Assembly: GCF_900269665.1 (NCBI RefSeq)
Contig: NZ_LT985361.1
Location: 3,570,958 to 3,634,513, forward strand
Length of the DNA: 63,556 nt
Direction of reading: 5' to 3'
Source: Nocardia suismassiliense
Lineage (GTDB): Bacteria > Actinomycetota > Actinomycetes > Mycobacteriales > Mycobacteriaceae
Shown: positions 26,349 through 34,998 of the stretch, one piece after another
Position numbering within the stretch: the first letter of the stretch is position 1
How the letters are laid out: every line of letters begins with the position of its first letter
Program-made: the position numbers and the translations under genes
The notes under the pieces: model-generated
Databases searched by the model: none
The model's input: the letters and a program-made list of their open reading frames with translations, nothing else
What the model was told of the DNA's origin: nothing

Positions 26349-27325
26349 CGCGCACCGAGCTGGACGCGGCCGGTATCAGCGACCCCGACCTACGACGGTC
26401 CTACCACCTTTGCCGCGAGCTCAACGCCGCCCACGGCAAGACCTTCTTCCTGGCGACCAGGCTGCTCGCACCAGACCAGCGCCCGGCCGTGCACGCGCTC
26501 TACGGCTTCGCCCGGCGCGCGGACGACATTCTCGATGAATTCGAGCCGGAGCTGACTCCCGCGGAACGGGCGGCCCGATTGCAGGTCCTCGCTGCACAAT
26601 TCAGCAATGCCGATGCGGCCGGTGACCCGGTACTCGCCGCGGTGCTGCACACCGCGGACACTTATCGCATATCTCGCCGCTTGTTCGACGCTTTCCTGGA
26701 ATCCATGCGCATGGACTTGTCGGTCACCGACTATGCGAATCGTGCGGCCCTGGACCGGTACGTCTACGGGTCGGCGGAGGTGATCGGGCTGCAACTGCTG
26801 CCGGTGCTCGGCACCACCGAATCGGTGGAGGCCGCCGCTCCGTACGCCGCCGCGCTCGGAAAAGCGTTCCAGCTGACCAACTTTCTGCGTGACGTCGACG
26901 AGGACCTGGCACGCAACCGCGTCTACTTGCCCGCCGATGAACTGGCGGCACACGGCGTGGACCGGGAGCTGCTGCTGTGGTGCCGGACGCATCAACGTGT
27001 CGACCCGAGGGTGCGTCGCGCGCTGACCGAACAGCATGAAATCACCAGGGGTATATACACTTTCGCGCGCCAAGGCATCGACTTGCTCGCACCGCGCTCG
27101 CGCCCCTGCGTGGCAACGGCATTGGTGCTGTACGGGGAGATCCTCGATCGCATCGAAGCCAATGATTTCGAGGTGTTCGGTCGCCGCGCCACCGTCGGTA
27201 CCGCGCGCCGCATCAGGGTCGGCGCGACGGGTCTGCTGCGCGCGTGGCAGGCGCGCCGGACGGCGGTTCCGAGCAGGTCCGCTCCGCGCTCGCTCGACGC
27301 CGTCGATCATCGTGAGCACGGCTGA
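26345..27325 (+). CDS. crtB: Phytoene synthase
   Basis: 326 residues. Both Asp-rich squalene/phytoene synthase motifs are present: GFARRADDILDEF (D60, D61, D64) and TNFLRDVDEDLARNRVYLP at about residues 180-198. It condenses two GGPP to phytoene. The ATG overlaps the crtI stop. Confidence 0.96.
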   Translation: MTRTELDAAGISDPDLRRSYHLCRELNAAHGKTFFLATRLLAPDQRPAVHALYGFARRADDILDEFEPELTPAERAARLQVLAAQFSNADAAGDPVLAAVLHTADTYRISRRLFDAFLESMRMDLSVTDYANRAALDRYVYGSAEVIGLQLLPVLGTTESVEAAAPYAAALGKAFQLTNFLRDVDEDLARNRVYLPADELAAHGVDRELLLWCRTHQRVDPRVRRALTEQHEITRGIYTFARQGIDLLAPRSRPCVATALVLYGEILDRIEANDFEVFGRRATVGTARRIRVGATGLLRAWQARRTAVPSRSAPRSLDAVDHREHG

Positions 27326-27334
27326 GGAGGCCTG

Positions 27335-27706
27335 ATGGATCACTGGCACTACCTGCTCGTTCTGCTCGGTTGCCTCGCGGTGACGGCACCGCTGGAGTTT
27401 CTCGGCCCGGGGGTATACCGGCGGCCCAGAGTGCTGCTCGGTGCGCTGTGGCCGGCCGCCGCGCTGTTCGTGGTCTGGGATCTGGTGGCGATCGCCGCGG
27501 ACGTGTGGGGTTACAACGACCGCTATGTGCTCGGCGTGCGGCTGCCCGGGGAAATGCCGCTCGAGGAATTGCTGTTCTTCGTCGTCGTGCCGCTGTGCGG
27601 CCTGCTCACCTACGTCGCGGTCGGCACATTGCTCGGCGCGGGGCGGCGGTGGTTCGGCAATGCCGGGAAACCGCTCGGCGACGCGAGAAAGGCAGCGGGA
27701 CGATGA
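27335..27706 (+). CDS. crtYc: Lycopene cyclase, first half of heterodimer
   Basis: 123 residues with three membrane helices and the signature MPLEELLFFVVVPLCGLL after GYNDRYVLGVRLPGE. This is the CrtYc/CrtYe half of the heterodimeric actinobacterial lycopene cyclase (fused in fungi). GAGGAGG precedes the ATG. Its stop overlaps the next start, keeping the two halves in step. Confidence 0.93.
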   Translation: MDHWHYLLVLLGCLAVTAPLEFLGPGVYRRPRVLLGALWPAAALFVVWDLVAIAADVWGYNDRYVLGVRLPGEMPLEELLFFVVVPLCGLLTYVAVGTLLGAGRRWFGNAGKPLGDARKAAGR

Positions 27707-28035
27707 ACTTCACCGGAGTGGGATACACCCTGCCCGCCGTCGCGGCGGTGGTCATCGTGTGCCTGGTCGAGCGAATGGTGTTGCGCACCGGTTTGTTCCG
27801 GCGTCCGGCCTACTGGCTGACGATGCTGATCGTGCTGGGTTTCCAGATTTTGGTCGACGGATTTCTCACCAAACTCGACGCACCGATCGTGCTGTACAAC
27901 CCGGATCACATTCTCGGACTGCGGTTTCCCTGGGATATCCCGGTGGAGGATTTTCTGTTCGGGTTCGCGCTGGTGACCGCCGTCCTGCTGGGCTGGGAGC
28001 GCACGCTGCAGTGCCAGGCGAAGGTGCGGCAATGA
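27703..28035 (+). CDS. crtYd: Lycopene cyclase, second half of heterodimer
   Basis: 110 residues, three membrane helices, with the paired signature NPDHILGLRFPWDIPVEDFL near residues 66-85. It is the CrtYd/CrtYf partner of the preceding subunit. Together they cyclise lycopene ends. Because crtU follows, beta-ionone rings (beta-carotene) are the likely product. Confidence 0.93.
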   Translation: MNFTGVGYTLPAVAAVVIVCLVERMVLRTGLFRRPAYWLTMLIVLGFQILVDGFLTKLDAPIVLYNPDHILGLRFPWDIPVEDFLFGFALVTAVLLGWERTLQCQAKVRQ

Positions 28036-29594
28036 GCAGCACCGAGTACGGCCGCGATCGGCGGCGCGTGCGCTACCAGGCGACGCCTGGCGTGCGCGAC
28101 CTCGGCCGGAACGGGCCACGGGTGGTCGTGGTCGGCGCGGGAATCGCGGGCTTGGCGGCCGCGACGGGCCTGGTCGAACGAGGCTGCCAGGTAGAGGTGA
28201 TCGAGCGAGAGCGCTACCTGGGCGGCCGCGTCGGCGGCTGGACCGAGCAGCTCCCCGACGGCACCCCGGTGGGCATGAACCGCGGCTTCCACGCCTTCTT
28301 CGCGCAGTACTACAACTTACGAAAGTTGCTGTCGCGCAGCGATCCTCAGCTTCGGCAACTCCGCAGACTGGAAGACTATCCACTGGTCGACGCGCACGGC
28401 CGCCGCGACACCTTCCGAGGCCTGCCTCGCACGCCACCCTGGAACGCGCTGGCCTTCGCGTTGCGCAGCCCCACCTTCCGGCTGCGCGACCTGGTCCGGA
28501 TGGACCCGCGGGCCGCCGCGCCGTTGGCCGCGGTGTCGGTGCCCGACATCTATCATCGGCTCGATCACCTGGACGCGGAAACCTTCCTGCGCCGCATCAA
28601 CTTCCCGGAAGCGGCCCGGCATCTGGCGTTCGAGGTGTTCTCGCGCAGCTTCTTCATCGAACCGCGGCGCATGTCCGCCGCCGAGCTGGCCGCCATGTTC
28701 CACATCTACTTCCTCGGCTCCAGCGAAGGTCTGGTCTTCGATGTGGCGCGGGACAATTTCGATGTCAGCCTGTGGACGCCGCTCGCGGAATACCTGACCG
28801 CACCGGAACGGCCCGGCACTGTTCGATTCCACACCGGGGTGTCCGTCGAGCGGATCGACCGCGCGGGCGACGGATTCCGGGTGGTCGATGACACCGGTGC
28901 GGTCCTGACCGCCGACGCGGTCGTGCTCGCCACCGACGCAGGCGGCCTCCAGCGTATCGTCGCCGCGTCACCGGAGCTCGGCGACGACGAATGGCGTTCG
29001 CAGATAGCCGGATTGGCGCTCGCCCCGGCTTTCGCGGTGCTCCGGCTGTGGCTGGATCAGCCGGTGCGCACCGACCGGACGTGTTTCCTCGGCACCGGCA
29101 ACATGGACCCGCTCGACAACATCAGCGTGCTGGATCGCTACGAACGGCAGGCGGCGGACTGGGCCGGGAAAACCGGCGGCAGCGTCGTAGAACTACACGC
29201 GTACGCGGTGGCCGAGACGACACCCGCGGCGCAGGCCAAGGTGCGCAAGGAGCTGCTGGCGCGGCTGCATGCCATGTACCCGGAGACCGCCGCCGCGAAC
29301 ATCGTGGGGGAGACGATGCTGTGGCGACAGGATTGCCCGCGCTTCTCGCCCGGCGACTTCGCTACCCGCCCAGGTGTTGTCACGCCGCACCCCCGGTTGG
29401 TCCTTGCGGGTGACGGAATCCGAGTCGATCTACCGGTGGCCTTGATGGAACGCGCCGCGACCACCGGGTGGCTGGCGGCCAATTCCCTCCTGCGCCAATG
29501 GAATGCGGCGGGACACACACTGGAATCGGTGCCCGCCCAGGGCCGCTCGGCGCTGCTGCGCGCCTTGGCTACTCGCGAAAGGCGGACTCGGTGA
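28032..29594 (+). CDS. crtU: Carotene desaturase/methyltransferase making aromatic rings
   Basis: 520 residues, the usual length for actinomycete CrtU. FAD fold VVVVGAGIAGLAAATGLVER at about residues 30-50, then IERERYLGGRVGGW. The C-terminus LAGDGIRVDLPVALMERAAT matches beta-carotene desaturase. CrtU converts beta-rings to phi-type aromatic rings by desaturation and methyl shift, giving isorenieratene. It overlaps crtYd (ATGA) and the Rieske gene (GTGA). Confidence 0.94.
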   Translation: MSSTEYGRDRRRVRYQATPGVRDLGRNGPRVVVVGAGIAGLAAATGLVERGCQVEVIERERYLGGRVGGWTEQLPDGTPVGMNRGFHAFFAQYYNLRKLLSRSDPQLRQLRRLEDYPLVDAHGRRDTFRGLPRTPPWNALAFALRSPTFRLRDLVRMDPRAAAPLAAVSVPDIYHRLDHLDAETFLRRINFPEAARHLAFEVFSRSFFIEPRRMSAAELAAMFHIYFLGSSEGLVFDVARDNFDVSLWTPLAEYLTAPERPGTVRFHTGVSVERIDRAGDGFRVVDDTGAVLTADAVVLATDAGGLQRIVAASPELGDDEWRSQIAGLALAPAFAVLRLWLDQPVRTDRTCFLGTGNMDPLDNISVLDRYERQAADWAGKTGGSVVELHAYAVAETTPAAQAKVRKELLARLHAMYPETAAANIVGETMLWRQDCPRFSPGDFATRPGVVTPHPRLVLAGDGIRVDLPVALMERAATTGWLAANSLLRQWNAAGHTLESVPAQGRSALLRALATRERRTR

Positions 29595-30574
29595 AAATCT
29601 CACCCTTGCAGCGATTCGCGCCGGAGAAGTGGTCGCGGCAGCGGCCGACCTACCAGGACGCGGACCCCGGCCTGATCTCGGCCGCGCTGCGCTGGTCGCA
29701 GCAGCGTCCCTCCGGCAACTGGTATGTCATCGCCGCGAGCCGCGCGATCCGTCGCGATCGTCCCTTCGCCACCCAGGTGGCTGGCCGCGAGATCGTCGCC
29801 TGGCGCGATGATTCCGGTGCGCTGCACATCGGCCCCGGTGCCTGCCCGCATCTGGGTGCGCCCTTGGCTTCCGCTGAGGTCGAGAACGACGCGTTGATCT
29901 GCCGCTGGCATGGTCTGCGGGTCGGCGCCGGCGACAGCGCCGCGCGCTGGTGCCCGTACCCCGGCTACGACGACGGTGTGCTGGCCTGGGTCCGCCTGGA
30001 TGTCGTCGGCGGCGAGGAGCCGACCGACGCGCCGGTGCTCGGTGCACGCCCCGCCGACACCACCGTGCATGCGGTGACCAGCCTGGTCGGGGTGTGCGAG
30101 CCGCGCGACATCATCGCCAATCGGCTCGACCCCTGGCACGGCGCGTGGTTCCATCCGTACTCGTTCGCGCGCCTCGACGTGACGCGGACACCGCCGCGCG
30201 ACGGCATCACCGAGGAGAACCACGCATTCCTGCTGACGGTGACCTTCCGGGTGACCCGCAGTCTCGGCGTGCCGGTGGCGGCCGAGTTCCGCTGTCCCGA
30301 CCCGCGCACCATCACGATGCGGATCCTCGAAGGGGAAGGCGCGGGCAGCGTGGTCGAAACGCACGCCACCCCGATGGGTTCGGGCCCCGACGGCCGGGCG
30401 CGCACGGCGGTGATCGAGACGGTGATCGCGAACTCCGACCGTCCGGGCTTTCGGCACGCGCATCGGGCGCTGCCGGTGCTGCGCCCGCTGATGAACCGCG
30501 CCGCGACGCGGCTGTGGCGCGACGACCTGGACTACGCCGAACGCCGCTACCAGCTGCGCACCTATCAGAAGTGA
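29591..30574 (+). CDS. Rieske [2Fe-2S] protein with DUF5914-type C-terminus, last gene of the crt operon
   Basis: 327 residues from a GTG overlapping the crtU stop. The Rieske motif is complete: CPHLGAPL at about residues 86-93 and CRWHGLRV 18 residues on. The ~200-residue C-terminus is like the domain found after crtU in many actinomycetes (annotated DUF5914), not a standard dioxygenase catalytic domain. The coupling to crtU suggests electron transfer to, or oxygenation of, the aromatic carotenoid. The reaction is not established. Confidence 0.88.
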   Translation: MKISPLQRFAPEKWSRQRPTYQDADPGLISAALRWSQQRPSGNWYVIAASRAIRRDRPFATQVAGREIVAWRDDSGALHIGPGACPHLGAPLASAEVENDALICRWHGLRVGAGDSAARWCPYPGYDDGVLAWVRLDVVGGEEPTDAPVLGARPADTTVHAVTSLVGVCEPRDIIANRLDPWHGAWFHPYSFARLDVTRTPPRDGITEENHAFLLTVTFRVTRSLGVPVAAEFRCPDPRTITMRILEGEGAGSVVETHATPMGSGPDGRARTAVIETVIANSDRPGFRHAHRALPVLRPLMNRAATRLWRDDLDYAERRYQLRTYQK

Positions 30575-30649
30575 GTCGCGCGGCGGCGACTGGGTATGCC
30601 GTGCGATGTGTAGGTCGTTGTGGTCCGGGTACTGCCCGAAGGTAAGTGC

Positions 30650-30666
30650 GATGCACGAATGATGCA
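30650..30666 (-). promoter_or_regulatory. 11-bp direct repeat, site D
   Basis: GATGCA at 30650-30655 and 30661-30666 (TGCATC on the minus strand), spacer CGAAT, period 11 bp. It lies 50 nt before the ATG at 30716, just downstream of a possible promoter (TTGTGG at about 30619), where a bound protein could block transcription. Orientation is opposite to sites A-C. Confidence 0.6.
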
Positions 30667-30715
30667 TTACACCTGTGCTCGTGCAGTCTGTGAGCCGGAA
30701 AACCAGGAGGTAGCG

Positions 30716-31177
30716 ATGAGCACCATCACCGAGTCGGTCGACGTCCATGTCCCCATCACTCGTGCGTACAACCAATGGACGCAGTTCGAGTCGTTCCCCG
30801 CGTTCATGCAGGGCGTGGAGCAGATTCGCCAGATCGACGACACGCACACCCACTGGGTGACCGAGATCGCCGGTGTGACAAGGGAATTCGACGCCACCAT
30901 CACCGAGCAGCATCCGGATGAGCGGGTGGCGTGGAAATCCGACAGTGGCCCCGAGCATTCCGGGGTGATCACCTTCCACCGGCTCGACGACAACACCACG
31001 CGGGTCACCGCGCAGATGGACATCGACCCCGACGGTTTCGTCGAGCATGCCGCCGACAAACTGGGCCTGCTGAATCACCGGATCAAGGGTGACATGCAGC
31101 GATTCAAGCGGTTCATCGAGCAGCGCGGCCAGGAAACCGGGGCTTGGCGCGGGGATGTTGCCCGGCCGGACGCCTGA
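30716..31177 (+). CDS. SRPBCC / polyketide-cyclase-like protein
   Basis: 153 residues with a typical START-like (SRPBCC) fold pattern: TITESVDVHVPITRAYNQWT, FPAFMQGVEQIRQID, then ITEQHPDERVAWKS and VTAQMDIDPDG. GGAGG precedes the ATG. Such proteins bind hydrophobic small molecules; a link to carotenoids or light stress is suggested by the shared 11-bp repeat upstream. Confidence 0.87.
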   Translation: MSTITESVDVHVPITRAYNQWTQFESFPAFMQGVEQIRQIDDTHTHWVTEIAGVTREFDATITEQHPDERVAWKSDSGPEHSGVITFHRLDDNTTRVTAQMDIDPDGFVEHAADKLGLLNHRIKGDMQRFKRFIEQRGQETGAWRGDVARPDA

Positions 31178-31423
31178 GCGGCAGCCGCATTCGGCGCAGT
31201 GGTGGTGATCACGAAACCACCCCCGCGCCTGCGGTATTCATATCAGCCGAGGGACGGTGCGGGGCAGGCTGTTTCGGCCGTCGGCAGTAGGCGCGGTGAG
31301 CACCGACGCGGCAACGACAGGGCCCGCGCCGAGGAGGTTCGTCCGGGTCGCGGCGATCCGAGATTCGATGAGGCGGTTTTCGATTGCTGCCGCCGGGCAT
31401 TACCGGAACGGTACACCGCCACT

Positions 31424-31870
31424 CTATCGAAAATGATGCATAAGCGATGCACTATGTCGATAGTTCCAGGCGTAGAAGTACATCCGCCGGGTGATGGTCT
31501 CGACCAGGGTGCCGTTCGGGTCGCGCAGTTCGGCCACCCCGACGTTGCGCTCATCCCGAGTGGCGAAGAACGGGGCGCTGTCGGGCCGGATGGTGATCGG
31601 ATGCTGGCGCCACTGGGTTTCACCGTCGCAGGTCACCGCTGAGGTGGTCAACGAGCCGGTAGCGTTCGGCTGACCGGGCTTGACCGCGGTGAGGCGGACC
31701 GTCAATGTCCACCGCTTCTGGCCCTTGGGACACCGCACGTCGACATAGGCATTGGCCGTACCCGCGGACACGTAGATGTCGTCGTGTAGCCAGACCGCCT
31801 CGGCTTGCGCCGCGGGCAGCGGCACCGCCCCGAGGAACGCGGCCACCAGTAGCGCGGTCACCGAAGTCAT
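31424..31870 (-). CDS. Small secreted protein, 148 aa
   Basis: A signal peptide (MTSVTALLVAAFLGAVPLPA, cut near AQAEA) is followed by a ~120-residue beta-rich mature part with two cysteines (DVRCPKG, AVTCDGE). GAAGGG lies upstream of the ATG. No catalytic motif is recognised. The last ten codons overlap the repeat element called site E. Confidence 0.75.
   Translation of the reverse strand: MTSVTALLVAAFLGAVPLPAAQAEAVWLHDDIYVSAGTANAYVDVRCPKGQKRWTLTVRLTAVKPGQPNATGSLTTSAVTCDGETQWRQHPITIRPDSAPFFATRDERNVGVAELRDPNGTLVETITRRMYFYAWNYRHSASLMHHFR
31435..31451 (-). promoter_or_regulatory. 11-bp direct repeat, site E
   Basis: GATGCA at 31435-31440 and 31446-31451 (TGCATC on the minus strand), spacer TAAGC. 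On the minus strand the 20-bp block TGCATCGCTTATGCATCATT closely matches sites B and C, and a -10-like TAGAGT follows at the same distance. It would drive leftward transcription from about 31410, although it lies in the 3' end of another minus-strand gene. Confidence 0.55.
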
Positions 31871-31919
31871 CGCATCAACCCTTCAGAAAAGCTTGCGGCG
31901 GAATGTCTTTCAACGGAAA

Positions 31920-31947
31920 GTGGGGGCGGGCAGCTGCCCGCCCCCAC
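31920..31947 (-). terminator. Perfect 28-bp palindrome, probable terminator
   Basis: GTGGGGGCGGGCAG followed by its exact reverse complement, so a GC-rich hairpin with a minimal loop. It sits between the stop of the peptidase gene (31972) and the start of the small secreted protein on the same strand. There is no T-tract, as is common in actinomycetes. Confidence 0.75.
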
Positions 31948-31971
31948 CAGGGTCGTGGTCATCGATCGATG

Positions 31972-33483
31972 TCAGCGCTCTGCCGCGGGACGTGGCGTCG
32001 CGGCGGTGCCGGGCGGGTTGTCGGCGTTGGCATAGGTCTGCATCGAGTCGGCGATCGCACCGGTGTTCACGGTCAACGCCGTGTTGTTGATGTTGGCGGT
32101 GGTGTCGCAAGACCGGTGGTAGCAGGGGTCGTACGGACGGCCCGCAGTGCCGCCGAACATCTGCTGCTCCTGACGTGTCTTGATGCCCTCCGCGCCGGTG
32201 AACAGGCCACCGACCGCGATTCCGGCCCGCAGGAACGGCCCGTAATCCGAGCGCCCGTCGAGGGGCGTGCGGACGTGGGACAGACCACGGGAATCGAAGT
32301 AGCGGTTGAAGTTCTGCTCGATCTGCGCGGATCCGGCCGGCCCGCCGCTGCCGTTGTAGATCTTGTAGGCGAAGTTCGTCGAACCGATCATGTCGAAGTT
32401 CAGGTAGAGCCGGAGCTTGCTGCGCTCGGACGCGGGCAGGTTCTGCACGTAGTACTTCGAGCCGATCAAGCCGAGTTCCTCAGCGCCCCACCAGGCGAAG
32501 CGGACCTTGTTCTTCGGCTGGAGGGTGGCCATCTGCAGCGCCACCTCGAGCAGCCCCGCGCTGCCGGAACCGTTGTCGTTGATGCCGGCACCGGCACGCA
32601 CGGAATCCAGATGCGCACCCGCCATCACGACCTTGTTCGCGTCGCCGCCCTTGCTCTCCGCCAGCACATTGTGCGTGGTGGCGGGCAGGCTCTCGGTGTC
32701 GGTCTTCAAGCGTACGACCGGCTTCGACGCGGTGGCGAGATCTTTGCCGACGGTGTAGCTCGCGCCGACCACCGGCACCTTGATGCCTTTCTCGTCGAGG
32801 GGCTCGGTGAAGGTATCGGTCCGGCCCGCCTGTCCCTCATTGAAGATGATCACGCCGGAAGCGCCTGCGGCCTGGGCATTTCGGGCCTTGTCGGCGAAGG
32901 TGCAGGTGCCGCGTTGCAGCAGGGCGATATTGCCGCGGGTGAACTTGGCGAAGTCCGCGGCCTCGCAACCGGAGGTCGAGGTGTCCGGCTGCGCACCGGG
33001 CGTCAGCACCAGATCGACACCCTGGACCGGCGCTTTCGTATCACCCGAACCCGAATAGGTCGCCGTGGCGAAGTCGCCGATCTCGCTGCGGTTCGGCGGG
33101 GTCGCCTTGTACGTCGTCGGGGCGGCCGGTGCTTCCTTCGCCAGCACCGCCGTCGTCCGTTCCTGGAAGCCTTGGAAGGTGAACGGCTGCAAGGTCACCG
33201 TGTAGCCCGCGCGGCGCAGTTCGCCGGCCACGTAGTCGCGGGAGGCGTCGTAGCCCGCGGTGCCCGCGGCGCGGGTGCGGCCGTTGGCGTTGGCGATGCT
33301 CTGGAACTTCTCCAAGTGCTGGTTGACGGCGGCCGCTTTGATCTCATCGGCTATTTGCCGTTCGGGCGGCGCGCCCGGCTCGGCATACACCGACCCGGCC
33401 ATCGCGAGCGATAGCGCGAGCGGCACCGCGGCGGCTACTGCGATAACTTGACCGGCTCTGACTCTGCGAAAGGTGTGGGACAT
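31972..33483 (-). CDS. Secreted M28 family zinc aminopeptidase with PA domain
   Basis: 503 residues. GGAGGAA 5 nt before the ATG at 33483 decides the start. Residues 1-35 form a signal peptide (AGQVIAVAAAVPLALSLAMA). A protease-associated (PA) insert is near 150-250 (RGNIALLQRGTCTFADKARN). The catalytic M28 part has all expected zinc ligands: GAHLDSVRAGAGINDNGSG (His, Asp), WWGAEELGLIGS (Glu-Glu), YLNFDMIGS (Asp) and a late His (CYHRSCDT). It should remove N-terminal residues from extracellular peptides. A strong hairpin follows it. Confidence 0.94.
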   Translation of the reverse strand: MSHTFRRVRAGQVIAVAAAVPLALSLAMAGSVYAEPGAPPERQIADEIKAAAVNQHLEKFQSIANANGRTRAAGTAGYDASRDYVAGELRRAGYTVTLQPFTFQGFQERTTAVLAKEAPAAPTTYKATPPNRSEIGDFATATYSGSGDTKAPVQGVDLVLTPGAQPDTSTSGCEAADFAKFTRGNIALLQRGTCTFADKARNAQAAGASGVIIFNEGQAGRTDTFTEPLDEKGIKVPVVGASYTVGKDLATASKPVVRLKTDTESLPATTHNVLAESKGGDANKVVMAGAHLDSVRAGAGINDNGSGSAGLLEVALQMATLQPKNKVRFAWWGAEELGLIGSKYYVQNLPASERSKLRLYLNFDMIGSTNFAYKIYNGSGGPAGSAQIEQNFNRYFDSRGLSHVRTPLDGRSDYGPFLRAGIAVGGLFTGAEGIKTRQEQQMFGGTAGRPYDPCYHRSCDTTANINNTALTVNTGAIADSMQTYANADNPPGTAATPRPAAER

Positions 33484-33704
33484 TTCGAATTCCTCCAAAC
33501 GGACGGATAAATCCCGATGGCCGGAGATTAAGCCTGTCTGTCGGTTCGGTAAAACCCCAGTTGAGAGTGGGGAAGGGGGTTGACTCGGAAGTCGCGCGGC
33601 ATGGCCTTTCAGCGCTGAATCAGCTACCGGATAATTTCGGAGCCGGCATTGCGTTCCGCATGGGGCGAGCAGTTCCCTTTTGCGGTCGGCTTACGATGGG
33701 CGGC

Positions 33705-34613
33705 ATGGTTCCAGGTGATCTCGGCTCCGGTGGCAGAGTGCTGGACCTGCATCGGCTGCAGCAGTTCCTGGCCGTGGCGGAGCTGTCGAGTTTCACGTCC
33801 GCGGCGGCGGAGCTGCACATCACCCAGCAGGCGTTGAGCAGTTCGGTACGTCAGCTGGAGAAGCAGTTGCGGGTGGAGCTGTTCGATCGGAGCGGTCGTC
33901 AGCTGGTCCTCACCGACGCGGGCGAAGTGTTGCGCGACGGGGCGCGGGCGCTGCTGGCGGCGTCGGATGCGCTGTATCGCCGGACGTACGAGGCGGGTAT
34001 CGCGGCACCGCCCGCCTTCGTCGTCGGTCATACGCCGGCGATCACCGCGGACGAGGTGTACGACCTGCTCGAGCCGGTGCGGGCGGCACGGCCCGAGGTG
34101 TCGGTCACCGTGCGGCAGCTGTTTCCGGATGCCATCGCGGCCGCCCTGCACCAAGGCGCGGTGGACGTGGCATTGCGGCGCGGCGTCGCGAGCCCGGCCG
34201 ACCTGGCGTCGGCGGTCATCGCCTACCACCCGGTTCGCGTCGCGGTCGCGCGCACGCACCGGCTGGCCGATCGCACGGCCGTCACGGTGCGCGACCTCCA
34301 GGACGAGCAGATCGTCATCTGGGCGCCGCCGGGAGCGTCGTACTACACCGACTTCCTCTTGAGTACCTGTCGGCGGGCGGGTTTCGAACCACGGTTCGTC
34401 GTCAACCACATCCAGGGCACGCCGCCGGTGACCGCAGTGGTGGGCACGGATCACGTCGCCATCGTCACGGCGCCCGCAGGGCAGGCGCTGGGTGGACGCG
34501 TGCAGGTCATCGACCTGAAAGAGGGGCCGGTGGCGCCGACCCAGGCCCTGTGGTTGCCGCACACCACTTCCGGCCTGCGGGACCTGCTGCTCAATACGCG
34601 TGCCGACGGCTGA
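33705..34613 (+). CDS. LysR-family transcriptional regulator
   Basis: 302 residues. The winged helix-turn-helix is LHRLQQFLAVAELSSFTSAA and ITQQALSSSVRQLEKQLRVE, residues ~15-75, followed by the substrate-binding domain. Several in-frame starts exist. A -10-like TACGAT ends 9 nt before the ATG at 33705, so a leaderless mRNA is likely and this start is preferred. It converges with the SnoaL/SDR pair, a plausible target. Confidence 0.9.
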   Translation: MVPGDLGSGGRVLDLHRLQQFLAVAELSSFTSAAAELHITQQALSSSVRQLEKQLRVELFDRSGRQLVLTDAGEVLRDGARALLAASDALYRRTYEAGIAAPPAFVVGHTPAITADEVYDLLEPVRAARPEVSVTVRQLFPDAIAAALHQGAVDVALRRGVASPADLASAVIAYHPVRVAVARTHRLADRTAVTVRDLQDEQIVIWAPPGASYYTDFLLSTCRRAGFEPRFVVNHIQGTPPVTAVVGTDHVAIVTAPAGQALGGRVQVIDLKEGPVAPTQALWLPHTTSGLRDLLLNTRADG

Positions 34614-34627
34614 CCGCCCGGTGGTCC

Positions 34628-34643
34628 GGACGGCCAGCCGTCC
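34628..34643. terminator. Hairpin between convergent genes
   Basis: GGACGGCCAGCCGTCC folds into a 6-bp GC stem with a 4-nt loop. It lies between the stop of the LysR gene (34613) and the stop of the SnoaL-like gene (34649), where a bidirectional terminator is expected. Confidence 0.5.
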
Positions 34644-34648
34644 TTCGG

Positions 34649-34972
34649 CTACGCGCGAATGGTCATTCGAGAGACCTTGTCGCCGGCCGTGGTGAATACG
34701 AACGTGCTCGGTCCGTTGAATCCATTGCCGCCGACCTGCGCATGCACCGTCGTTTCCGCACCGTCGTCGGCGGCATCGTCGACCGCCAAAGTGACCTGCT
34801 TGCCGAGGAATTCGCCGTCGCTCCAGCCGCGGATCGCCGCATGGCCGGAGAACTCGCGTCCCCAGTCGTCGACGATACCGTCGGACGTGAAACCATCGAG
34901 AAACGCGTCGATGTTGCCGGCGTTGGTCGCATCGATCAGTTGTTCGACGGCCTGCGGGAGTTTGTCGGACAC
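34649..34972 (-). CDS. SnoaL/NTF2-like protein
   Basis: 107 residues from a GTG with GGAAGGAAG upstream. The sequence shows an NTF2/SnoaL-like cone: LPQAVEQLIDATNAGNIDAF, FTSDGIVDDWGREFSGHAAI, then beta strands ending TFVFTTAGDKVSRMTIRA. Such proteins isomerise, cyclise or bind small hydrophobic compounds. It is 26 nt behind the SDR gene on the same strand and probably cotranscribed. Confidence 0.85.
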   Translation of the reverse strand: MSDKLPQAVEQLIDATNAGNIDAFLDGFTSDGIVDDWGREFSGHAAIRGWSDGEFLGKQVTLAVDDAADDGAETTVHAQVGGNGFNGPSTFVFTTAGDKVSRMTIRA

Positions 34973-34998
34973 GGTGACTTCCTTCCTTCGGTGTCGCC

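Noticed and set aside
31209..31400. 63-codon Arg-rich minus-strand frame downstream of site E
   Set aside because: Could be a leaderless gene from site E, but composition is typical of noncoding GC-rich DNA. Kept only as a transcript prediction.
31705..33414. 569-codon plus-strand frame opposite the M28 peptidase
   Set aside because: Antisense shadow of a gene with complete zinc ligands and signal peptide.
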